This document shows, in pieces, positions 16,360 to 22,518 of a stretch of 64,000 nt of DNA (position 1 is its first letter; each line of letters opens with the position of its first letter). The stretch covers positions 1 through 64,000 of the forward strand of contig JAFUFU010000044.1 of NCBI GenBank assembly GCA_017469785.1. The letters are read 5' to 3'. The DNA comes from Treponema sp. (lineage in GTDB: Bacteria > Spirochaetota > Spirochaetia > Treponematales > Treponemataceae). The position numbers were made by a program, and so were the translations under genes. A model generated the notes under the pieces. The model was not told where the DNA came from. It did not search any database and saw only the letters and a list, made by a program, of their open reading frames with translations.

Positions 16360-16387
16360 TTGACAATCAAGCACAATGTGATATAGT
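16360..16387 (+). promoter_or_regulatory. Strong promoter for antisense RNA
   Basis: TTGACA (16360-16365), a 16-base spacer, TATAGT (16382-16387). There is no ORF with a ribosome site downstream; instead the transcript should run about 80 bases to the hairpin-plus-T-run ending at 16479. Confidence 0.75.
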
Positions 16388-16393
16388 AATGCT

Positions 16394-16479
16394 TGAAGAG
16401 AATGCCGTACAAGCGGCTGTCTCCCATAAGCATGAATGCCTACTCGAAGTTAGCGCGCCCCGGGTAGGCATATTTTTTT
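16394..16479 (+). ncRNA. Candidate antisense antitoxin RNA (type I TA)
   Basis: Predicted transcript of roughly 85 nt between the promoter at 16360-16387 and an intrinsic terminator. The terminator stem is ATGCCTACTCG (16436-16446) with CGGGTAGGCAT (16461-16471), followed by seven T. It lies downstream of and opposite to the 28-codon toxin ORF on the minus strand (stop at 16484), so it would pair with the 3' part of the toxin mRNA, the geometry of txpA/ratA in Bacillus. Its 5' part also equals the toxin mRNA leader (see the inverted repeat). A 82-codon frame that crosses the region has no ribosome site and is rejected. Confidence 0.6.
16401..16424. repeat. Inverted repeat flanking the toxin ORF, left arm
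   Basis: AATGCCGTAC + four bases + GGCTGTCTCC. The right arm at 16600-16625 is the inverted counterpart (GGAGACAGCC + six bases + GTACGGTATT). The two 10-base blocks match with one mismatch. In the toxin mRNA the arms lie near the 5' and 3' ends and could form a 20-bp panhandle. Confidence 0.8.
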
Positions 16480-16483
16480 GCTC

Positions 16484-16570
16484 TTATAAGATGAACTTAA
16501 AGAGAGTGAGCGCGTTTATAACTAAGTCTAAAATCGCAACGACAAGCATCGCTTTTTCATATTTCGTCAT
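16484..16570 (-). CDS. 28-residue hydrophobic toxin, putative holin-like (TxpA/Fst-like) peptide
   Basis: The minus-strand ORF ATG 16570 to TAA 16484 encodes MTKYEKAMLVVAILDLVINA followed by LTLFKFIL. A Tyr-Glu near the N-terminus, an unbroken hydrophobic helix of about 20 residues and a Leu-Thr before a basic/aromatic end match the putative holin-like toxin family of Firmicutes type I systems (pattern M-x2-Y-E-x-[LA]-M ... L-L-T). A G-rich ribosome site (GGGGGATA) lies 7-13 bases upstream of ATG. Such peptides insert in the inner membrane and depolarise it. An antisense RNA gene lies at its 3' end. The length is too small for routine gene calling. Confidence 0.65.
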   Translation of the reverse strand: MTKYEKAMLVVAILDLVINALTLFKFIL

Positions 16571-16599
16571 ACGCACTTATCCCCCATTCTTAAAAATAA

Positions 16600-16625
16600 G
16601 GAGACAGCCCACCATGTACGGTATT
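16600..16625. repeat. Inverted repeat flanking the toxin ORF, right arm
   Basis: GGAGACAGCC (16600-16609) and GTACGGTATT (16616-16625), complementary to the left arm at 16401-16424. On the minus strand this is the 5' leader of the toxin mRNA, starting a few bases after its predicted transcription start. Confidence 0.8.
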
Positions 16626-16691
16626 CCCAATAAATGAAAAATATACTATAATCTTTACTTAGTCAAGAAGACTAAGACTAACTTGACTAAG
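16624..16691. promoter_or_regulatory. Overlapping divergent promoters and operator between type I and type II TA modules
   Basis: Plus strand: TTCCCA (16624-16629), 17 bases, TATAAT (16647-16652) for the antitoxin-PIN operon. Minus strand: TTGACT (16666-16661), 17 bases, TATTTT (16643-16638) for the small toxin. A 10-bp inverted repeat CTTAGTCAAG (16658-16667) / CTTGACTAAG (16682-16691) covers the minus-strand -35 and the Shine-Dalgarno of the antitoxin gene. It is the likely autoregulatory operator. Binding there could repress both directions. Confidence 0.65.
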
Positions 16692-16702
16692 GAGACTTTC
16701 TT

Positions 16703-16966
16703 ATGTGCAAAATGAATGTGCTTGAAGCAAAAACAAATTTCTCAAAAATCATCGCCATGCTGGAAAATCACGAGGAAGAAGAAGTAATCGTGGCCCGTGC
16801 CGGTAAGCCTGTCGTCCGCATCACGCTTTTCCCAAAGCAGAGTATTATTGACAAGCTGGGAATGTTCGCGGGCGAAATGGAACTTCCTCCGGCCGATGCT
16901 GAAAACTGGGATCCCTGTGCCTGGAGTGATGAAGAGCTTAAAGAAGTATGGGGGGATTTGGTTTAA
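16703..16966 (+). CDS. Phd/VapB-family antitoxin
   Basis: An 87-residue protein. The N-terminal part is the Phd/YefM DNA-binding fold: MNVLEAKTNFSKIIAMLENH, then EEVIVARAGKPVVRITLFP. The acidic, Trp-rich C-terminus (ENWDPCAWSDEELKEVWGDL) is the toxin-neutralising tail. The PIN toxin gene starts one base after its stop codon. Ribosome site AAGGAG overlaps the right half of the inverted-repeat operator, so bound antitoxin would also mask translation initiation. Confidence 0.92.
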   Translation: MCKMNVLEAKTNFSKIIAMLENHEEEEVIVARAGKPVVRITLFPKQSIIDKLGMFAGEMELPPADAENWDPCAWSDEELKEVWGDLV

Positions 16967-16967
16967 T

Positions 16968-17372
16968 ATGGAATTTTTACTTGATACTCACATAATTCTT
17001 TGGACTTTATTCAAGCCTTATAATCTTTCCCAGAAAGCGATTTCTGTCCTCAGCAACAAGGAAAACGAATTCTACTACAGCATCGCCTCAATGTGGGAAG
17101 TTGCCATAAAGCACAGAAAGCATCCTAAGGCAATCACCCGGAGCGGCACGGAATTCATGCACTACTGCGAGGCAATGGGCTTTACTAAGCTCCCCATTGA
17201 TGACCGGCATATTTGCGCGCTGGAAACGCTCCATGAAAAGGAAGGCTGTAAAGGTCACGACGACCCTTTTGACCGCATCCTGCTTGCCCAGGCAAAAGGC
17301 GACGGCATGACGCTGCTCACCCACGACAGCAAATTTTCTTACTATGACGAGCCTTATGTCTATCTGGTTTAG
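16968..17372 (+). CDS. vapC: PIN-domain toxin (VapC-type ribonuclease)
   Basis: A 134-residue PIN-domain protein starting at the ATG right after the antitoxin gene. Acidic active-site residues are all present: Asp6 in LLDTHIILW, Glu44 in SMWEVAIK, Asp102 in HDDPFDRILLAQA, Asp120 in THDSKF. The LDTHxxLW opening and DPFDR block are typical of the VapC subgroup paired with Phd-like antitoxins. It is expected to cleave a structured RNA such as a tRNA or rRNA loop with Mg2+. Terminator at 17389-17428 closes the operon. No sign of decay. Confidence 0.93.
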   Translation: MEFLLDTHIILWTLFKPYNLSQKAISVLSNKENEFYYSIASMWEVAIKHRKHPKAITRSGTEFMHYCEAMGFTKLPIDDRHICALETLHEKEGCKGHDDPFDRILLAQAKGDGMTLLTHDSKFSYYDEPYVYLV

Positions 17373-17388
17373 GACTCCCTAAAATAAT

Positions 17389-17428
17389 ACTGCGGGGCTT
17401 TGCCCGAACCCCCGCAGCAATTTTTTTT
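17389..17428 (+). terminator. Intrinsic terminator of the antitoxin-PIN operon
   Basis: CTGCGGGG (17390-17397) / CCCCGCAG (17410-17417) stem followed by AA and eight T. The minus-strand P-loop gene stops at 17430, so the hairpin may serve convergent transcripts. Confidence 0.9.
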
Positions 17429-17429
17429 G

Positions 17430-17870
17430 CTAACTTTGCCTCAATTCGGTAAGGATTTCTGCAACTTTTGCATCCTCTTCTTTTGCCATTTCTTCCTGCG
17501 TTGTTTTTTTCAACATTTTGACAATGACATGGGCAGGCGGCTCTTCGCCTGAAATTTCCGTGTAAGATAATTTTAGCGGAACTTCTTCCAAAAGCGAAAT
17601 TTTAAAACCTGCGTTTTCCGCCAAAACAAGAACATCTACGCCAAGATACTTAAAGATTGCTTTGATACACTCGCCTTTCAAATCGCCCATTGAGAACAAG
17701 GCGATTTGTTTGTTGTTGCACTTGATGACGGATTGAAAATCTCGGCTGTTATTGATTCTTTCAAAATGAAGTTCCGTGCCAGTAAAATCGGAAATAATCT
17801 TTTCCCGCAATTTGATGAATGTTTCTGTTTTTCCGCAGTGTGACGGTCCCTGTAATAGAATTAGTTTCAT
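17430..17870 (-). CDS. Small P-loop NTPase-like protein
   Basis: A 146-residue protein with a Walker A motif GPSHCGKT at residues 8-15 after a hydrophobic strand (MKLILLQ). The ensuing sequence has a possible Walker B-like strand (KQIALFSMGDLKGE) and a C-terminal acidic, Lys-rich helix (TTQEEMAKEEDAKVAEILTE). The size and layout resemble small kinase-like P-loop proteins of unknown role. It is the last gene of a minus-strand run that starts with the YccF protein, 19 bases after the secreted coiled-coil protein gene. Function cannot be assigned. Confidence 0.65.
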   Translation of the reverse strand: MKLILLQGPSHCGKTETFIKLREKIISDFTGTELHFERINNSRDFQSVIKCNNKQIALFSMGDLKGECIKAIFKYLGVDVLVLAENAGFKISLLEEVPLKLSYTEISGEEPPAHVIVKMLKKTTQEEMAKEEDAKVAEILTELRQS

Positions 17871-17889
17871 AATGCTTTGCTCCTATAAT

Positions 17890-19293
17890 TTAGTTTTCTT
17901 GCCTACTGATTTCAAAACAAATGTCATCGCCATCTTTACAAATTTTCTGAATCATAAGCGAATCGTCAAGTCGTAATGTAAAAACGATGCTATTCTGATT
18001 TTGTTTGGAGAATTTGCCTTCATTGCCAAAGACTCGCTTAAATTCTTTTGACATATCGTTGTCATATTCTCCTTCAAGATGTTCTTCACCGTAATATTTT
18101 CGTTGGCCTGTCCATAAATTTTCGCTCTGAGCTTTAACAAGGCATTTTTTCCAAGAATGAGTTTTTCCATTTAATACTGCCTCAACTATGACGGAGATAG
18201 TTTGACCAGAAAAATTCCGAATTATAATCTCTTCATCCATTCCATGTTCTGAAAGAAAAGATACAGGAATTGCAAACAAGTGATTTCCGTTTCCATCCAT
18301 CGTTAAAGAAAGCTTCTTCAAATCTTCAGTATTCCCGCCTACGCTAGATACAAAATCCTTGCAGATGTAGGAGTAGTTTCTTACTATTTGTTCCTCCTTT
18401 TCTTTCGCAATTCGTTCTTGTTCAGCCTTTCTCTCTGCTTCAAGCCGTGTCTCTTCGGCTTGGCGTTCTCGTTCGGCAGCTTCTTCTTTTGCCTTTTTCT
18501 CAATTTCTGCTCTGGCAATCCGTTCATTCTCTATTTTTTGAAATTCTTCCGCTGACATAACAGGAACATCATAAGCAATCAATTTTTCTTTTTTTGAAGG
18601 AGTGCCGTTAAACGGGCCATAACCAAAAATTGCACCATACATAGAATAGGCTTTTGCTTTTATATTTTCTAATTTTGCATCAACGGGGATTTTTATGACA
18701 ACTGTATAATCATAATTATACGGCCTTAGGAATTCTGGCATATCGGGATTTTTTCCTGATTTATAGAGTTTGCTGTCATACTCAATCGAAAACTGAATAT
18801 AATCAACACCAAGTGCCGCTAAATGAGTAGAATACGCTCCATCAAGTTTATAAAACTCCTCAACAGCTATCCAATTTTCTTTATCAAGATACTGACCGTC
18901 AGGAAGCAACCGGGAGCAATCATCGGGGGTAAAGTGTGTGTTGCTTAATGATGAAAATTTTCCCTTTATCGTATCTAACGCCTTAATCCATTCCGAAATC
19001 GGCACCTTTGTTTCTAAGTCAAATTTAATCGAATACACGGCAAAACCATTATCCACATCCAAAATATCGGTACTTTTTATAACCGCGTACTTTGCACCAT
19101 ACTCTGTGATAGCCCTCGCAATAATCTTGCAGTCTTGCTTAAATTTTTCAATCTGCTTTATTTGAGAAAGCCCTTCATATTCGGGAATATAATCATCGAG
19201 CGAGAATTTGCCGTTAGCAACATCGGCGATTGTACCTGCAAAAAGTGACAATGATAAGAAAAATAAAGCAATAAGAACCAAAATCTTTTTCAT
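17890..19293 (-). CDS. Secreted/periplasmic protein with central coiled coil
   Basis: A 467-residue protein with a cleavable signal peptide (ILVLIALFFLSLSLFAG, cleavage about residue 19). Residues 30-250 form an alpha/beta domain with no family I recognise. A highly charged helix of about 60 residues (EEFQKIENERIARAEIEKKA onward) is a strong coiled coil. The last 150 residues are beta-rich and contain KKCLVKAQSENLW. The gene overlaps the stop of the DUF805 gene by four bases, so the two are translationally coupled. A role at the envelope is likely, but there is nothing more specific. Confidence 0.7.
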   Translation of the reverse strand: MKKILVLIALFFLSLSLFAGTIADVANGKFSLDDYIPEYEGLSQIKQIEKFKQDCKIIARAITEYGAKYAVIKSTDILDVDNGFAVYSIKFDLETKVPISEWIKALDTIKGKFSSLSNTHFTPDDCSRLLPDGQYLDKENWIAVEEFYKLDGAYSTHLAALGVDYIQFSIEYDSKLYKSGKNPDMPEFLRPYNYDYTVVIKIPVDAKLENIKAKAYSMYGAIFGYGPFNGTPSKKEKLIAYDVPVMSAEEFQKIENERIARAEIEKKAKEEAAERERQAEETRLEAERKAEQERIAKEKEEQIVRNYSYICKDFVSSVGGNTEDLKKLSLTMDGNGNHLFAIPVSFLSEHGMDEEIIIRNFSGQTISVIVEAVLNGKTHSWKKCLVKAQSENLWTGQRKYYGEEHLEGEYDNDMSKEFKRVFGNEGKFSKQNQNSIVFTLRLDDSLMIQKICKDGDDICFEISRQEN

Positions 19294-20102
19294 TGTTTTA
19301 TTTCCGTCAATTTTTCCTTGTATTCTTCCAAAGTATTAAATTTCTTAACATCAGGAATAATAAGAACCATGTAATTAAGTGAACTTGTGGAGAAATATGA
19401 ATCTTGTAATTTCAACGCATCCGTAAGATTTTCTGTCGCTAACTGCTTTTCAATATATTCTTTTATTATAGATTTTTTATCTTCTGAAATTGTTTCCATA
19501 GAGTAACGGGGAGCATTACATTCCTTACACCAGTTAGAGGCATCCAGATTTGTTGAACAGCCGCATTTTTCACATTTCCAAGTTTTCTCTGCTGACTGCG
19601 AAGCGGTAGTTTGCGAAAAAGAATCTTGTACAGAATTCTGCGAAGTGGAATAAGTTTGTTTTCTGGGATACTTGGGGCTGTCGCCGTAATTATTCATACC
19701 CAAATCTGAATCGGATACAAGAAATATAAATAATATGATTTCAACTACAAGATAAACTATTCCACCGAAGATAATGAGTCCAAAAGAGTCTAAAAAATTT
19801 CCACTTAGAATATTTGAAGTCGCAGGTATAAGCGGAAGTACTCCTAGCAACGGAAGGAAACAGAAAAATCCAGATTTGTTCGTGTCATGCAATCTTCGTA
19901 CTGTAACAGTCCAAGTTGGAAAAAACATAACGATAGAGATAATGACAGTTAATGTCTTACTTTTAAAAATTGAAAGCAATAATGAAATGAGCAAAGAAAA
20001 TAGAATGAAATACCAATATTCCTTTCGTCTTGCTCGCCCAGAAAAAGTAAAATAATTTTTGAAGCAAGTTCCTATCGCTTTTGTGAATGTCATTTCTTCC
20101 AT
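19290..20102 (-). CDS. DUF805 membrane protein with C-terminal zinc ribbon
   Basis: A 270-residue protein. Residues 10-130 are a DUF805 domain: FSGRARRKEYWYFILFSLLI, several membrane helices, and TVRRLHDTNKSGF. A Ser/Gln-rich linker follows. At about 180-205 a zinc ribbon is present (WKCEKCGCSTNLDASNWCKE, then CNAPRY), with four Cys in C-x2-C and C-x2-C pairs. The C-terminal 60 residues are helical and contact-like. DUF805 proteins are small inner-membrane proteins of unknown role, and some carry such ribbons. It lies between the YccF gene and the secreted coiled-coil gene, which suggests one membrane-associated unit. Confidence 0.8.
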   Translation of the reverse strand: MEEMTFTKAIGTCFKNYFTFSGRARRKEYWYFILFSLLISLLLSIFKSKTLTVIISIVMFFPTWTVTVRRLHDTNKSGFFCFLPLLGVLPLIPATSNILSGNFLDSFGLIIFGGIVYLVVEIILFIFLVSDSDLGMNNYGDSPKYPRKQTYSTSQNSVQDSFSQTTASQSAEKTWKCEKCGCSTNLDASNWCKECNAPRYSMETISEDKKSIIKEYIEKQLATENLTDALKLQDSYFSTSSLNYMVLIIPDVKKFNTLEEYKEKLTEIKQ

Positions 20103-20120
20103 AATTTAAAATCCCCCCAA

Positions 20121-20570
20121 TTACTCCTTGTTTTCTTGAAGCTTGTTCGCCATTTTTGTCGCAATTACATCTTCACGAGAGACGACTTTTGCGCCAATCG
20201 GCCAAATTACGAATTTGCAGCTTTTGGCAAGCACAACACCAACCGGAATAAAAAGAATTGAGATAAAGCAACACAGCATGAGTCCGATGTTTCCGATGAA
20301 AATACAGATTCCGAACGGAAGCCAAATGATATTTGCAATCGTTCCGCCGATTTTTCGGACAGACGAGACATTCTCTTCGCCTTTGATGAATGTTTCCTTT
20401 ACGATTTCCTTGCCGAATGGAAAAGCCATTAATTTCGCGTATTGAAAAAGAGCCTTGCCAATCGGAATTCCGATGACCGTCACGCAGCAGACCAGCCCCA
20501 AAGCAAGATAAACCAAAGCAGTCCACCAGCCGCCAAGAATGAACCATAAAATGTTTCCTAGTGCACGCAT
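20121..20570 (-). CDS. YccF-family inner-membrane protein
   Basis: A 149-residue protein with two YccF repeats. The first is NILWFILGGWWTALVYLALG with VIGIPIGKALFQYAKLMAFPFG. The second is ANIIWLPFGICIFIGNIGLM with a matching FIPVGVVLAKSCKFVIWPIG. About four membrane helices. YccF proteins have no established function. It is the first gene of the minus-strand run down to 17430. The upstream 170 bases are AT-rich and shared with the divergent XRE regulator gene, so that regulator may control this operon. Confidence 0.85.
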   Translation of the reverse strand: MRALGNILWFILGGWWTALVYLALGLVCCVTVIGIPIGKALFQYAKLMAFPFGKEIVKETFIKGEENVSSVRKIGGTIANIIWLPFGICIFIGNIGLMLCCFISILFIPVGVVLAKSCKFVIWPIGAKVVSREDVIATKMANKLQENKE

Positions 20571-20744
20571 TTTTTCTCCTATTATTAAAACAGTTATATT
20601 ATCTTTAGATTGATTGTTTTTATCAAAAATAAAGATTATTTATCTTATAAAATACTGTTAAATCATCTTTAAATCAACATTTAAAATACGATTCAATGAT
20701 AAATAATCAATTTTCAGAAAGGAATATAGATTCATATTTATTGC

Positions 20745-21083
20745 ATGTCCGTAAAAGAAACTTTTATAAAAAACTTGAAATATTTTAGAAAGCAAAGCAA
20801 ACTGACTCAGAATCAGTTGACGCTTGAAATTGACATGGGATTGGGCTACATCAACAGCGTGGAACAGGGAATCTTTTTTCCCCAGCCGGATGTAATTGAT
20901 TTGATTGCGAATGTGCTGAAAATCAGCCCTTCGAAATTGTTTGACGAGAATGCAAGTCCGCAAAATATCCTTTCCAATTCTGATGAAAACTTCGTCGATA
21001 AAATCACAGAGTCAATTCTAGAAAAACTGCGGCCTGTCATAAAATCTGACATCAATGCCGCAATAAAAGAAGTGGTGAAATAA
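20745..21083 (+). CDS. XRE-family transcriptional regulator
   Basis: A 112-residue protein. N-terminal Cro/C1-type helix-turn-helix at residues 8-65: LKYFRKQSKLTQNQLTLEID, then GLGYINSVEQGIFFPQPDVI and LKISPSKLFD. A polar linker leads to a C-terminal helix (FVDKITESILEKLRPVIKSD) that may dimerise. It is divergent from the YccF-DUF805 operon. The AT-rich intergenic stretch 20580-20740 has repeated AAAGATT / AATCTTT words that might be operator half sites. Its ligand and targets are unknown. Confidence 0.85.
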   Translation: MSVKETFIKNLKYFRKQSKLTQNQLTLEIDMGLGYINSVEQGIFFPQPDVIDLIANVLKISPSKLFDENASPQNILSNSDENFVDKITESILEKLRPVIKSDINAAIKEVVK

Positions 21084-21120
21084 AAAAAATAAGTTCTGCG
21101 TAGCAAACGTTATTGTAGAG

Positions 21121-21270
21121 AGGGGCTGACCCAAAAGTTCAAAAAGTGTCATTTTCGGGCTTGACCCGAAAATCTATTTGATTACAATACAAGAGATTGC
21201 CGTATCTAAGCAAGGGCGACAAGCAATGCCCTTGAGCACGGCAATGACTCATACTAATTAATCAGCCCCT
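21121..21270. repeat. Three-arm fold-back element
   Basis: Outer arms AGGGGCTGA (21121-21129) and TCAGCCCCT (21262-21270) enclose two perfect hairpins. The first is ATTTTCGGG / CCCGAAAAT with a 5-base loop (21151-21173). The second is ATTGCCGT / ACGGCAAT (21196-21203, 21238-21245) with an inner CAAGGGC / GCCCTTG stem. The whole could fold as a three-way junction in DNA or RNA. No ORF. It looks like a mobile palindromic intergenic repeat, not a gene-specific terminator. Confidence 0.7.
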
Positions 21271-21314
21271 TCCCCCTCTTTGTGTTTTTTTAACTATGTG
21301 CTAACATCTTACCT

Positions 21315-22463
21315 ATGAAAACTTACACACAAGACGAACTGAAAAAAATCTATACGGCTCGGAAAGAGAAATTACTTGCTTACATGACTGAGCATGGCAT
21401 TACGGCGGCGGTCTTTGAGGACTGCGAAGAGCGGCGAAATCCGGCGGTGCGCTATTTTACAGGCCACCCTACGGACGCGCTTTTTATCATTGCTTCAAAC
21501 GGAAAGTGCGCCCTTGTGCCTTGGGATGAAAATCTTGCGAAGGAACGCTCGGTGGATGTTCAGATTCTTCCATACAATAAATATGAGCGGCGGAACACGC
21601 GGGCGGTCAAGGAAGTGCTCAAATCTTTCAAAATCAAGGGAAACCGCCTCAAGGTGGAGATTCCGCCTACAACGCCTTATCCCCTTTTCCTTCAATATGT
21701 TGACGCCCTTGACGGCTGGGATGTCCTTTGCCGTGAGCACTCAACCCACGATTTTGTTGTAGAAATGCGTTCAACAAAGGATGAATACGAAATTGAATGT
21801 ACCCGGGAGGCCTGCCGGGTCGGCGACTGGATTATCTCTGAGATTGAGAGGGGAATCCGGGAAAACTGGCTCCAGAAAGAAAGCGATGTCGCTCTTTTAA
21901 TCGAGTCGGAGCTTAGAAAATGTGGCTGTGAGAGGACTGGCTTTGACACTCTGGCAGCTGGTCCTGGCCGAAGTTTCGCCATTCACGCTTTCCCCGGCTA
22001 CACAAATGCCCCATGGCCGTCACAAGGTCTTTCAATCCTTGACTTCGGCGTGGTTTACGAAGGCTACACCAGCGACACCACCTTGACTGTAGCAAAAGGC
22101 CCCCTTTCTCCAAAACAGGAAGAGCTACTCTCCCTTGTGGAAAAGGCGGCTGAACAGGCCTTGCCTCTCTACAAAGCCGGCTCACCGATAAAAAAAGCCG
22201 CCGAAGCCACTGATTTGGTCTTTTCTAAAGCCAAGAGAGTCATGCCCCACACGCTGGGTCACGGAATCGGTCTTGAAATCCACGAATTCCCGCGGGTGTC
22301 GCCCAAACAGGCTGATGATGTGCTTTTTAAAGCCGGAATGATTGTCACCCTGGAGCCGGGCCTTTACGATCCTGAGCTGGGCGGTGTCCGTCTTGAAAAC
22401 GATGTGCTGATTACCGAGACTGGCAACGAGGTCATCACCCATTCAAAGATTATCAGGATATAA
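21315..22463 (+). CDS. pepP: Xaa-Pro aminopeptidase (M24 family)
   Basis: A 382-residue creatinase-fold peptidase. The N-terminal domain (1-145) precedes the catalytic pita-bread domain. The five metal ligands are Asp243 and Asp254 in ILDFGVVYEGYTSDTT, His316 in HTLGHGIGLEIHE, Glu347 in VTLEPGLYDPE and Glu361 in VRLENDVLI. Active-site His224 (FAIHAFPG) is also there. It removes the N-terminal residue from peptides with proline second, in the cytoplasm. The 200 bases upstream hold the fold-back element and no clear promoter beyond AT-rich sequence. Single gene, convergent with the TPR gene. Confidence 0.92.
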   Translation: MKTYTQDELKKIYTARKEKLLAYMTEHGITAAVFEDCEERRNPAVRYFTGHPTDALFIIASNGKCALVPWDENLAKERSVDVQILPYNKYERRNTRAVKEVLKSFKIKGNRLKVEIPPTTPYPLFLQYVDALDGWDVLCREHSTHDFVVEMRSTKDEYEIECTREACRVGDWIISEIERGIRENWLQKESDVALLIESELRKCGCERTGFDTLAAGPGRSFAIHAFPGYTNAPWPSQGLSILDFGVVYEGYTSDTTLTVAKGPLSPKQEELLSLVEKAAEQALPLYKAGSPIKKAAEATDLVFSKAKRVMPHTLGHGIGLEIHEFPRVSPKQADDVLFKAGMIVTLEPGLYDPELGGVRLENDVLITETGNEVITHSKIIRI

Positions 22464-22499
22464 AAAAGCGCGGATTCACATTTTTCGTAAATCCGCGCC
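22461..22499 (-). terminator. Intrinsic terminator of the TPR gene
   Basis: Reading on the minus strand, GCGCGGATT (22498-22490) pairs with AATCCGCGC (22476-22468) and is followed by six T. A short repeated word ATCTGCGTTTATCTGCGT lies beside it at 22500-22518. Confidence 0.85.
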
Positions 22500-22518
22500 T
22501 ATCTGCGTTTATCTGCGT

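Noticed and set aside
16389..16637. An 82-codon plus-strand frame spanning the antisense RNA and toxin region
   Set aside because: It crosses the strong terminator and antisense ORF, has no Shine-Dalgarno, and the peptide has no protein-like pattern; the RNA gene and the opposite-strand toxin explain the signals better.
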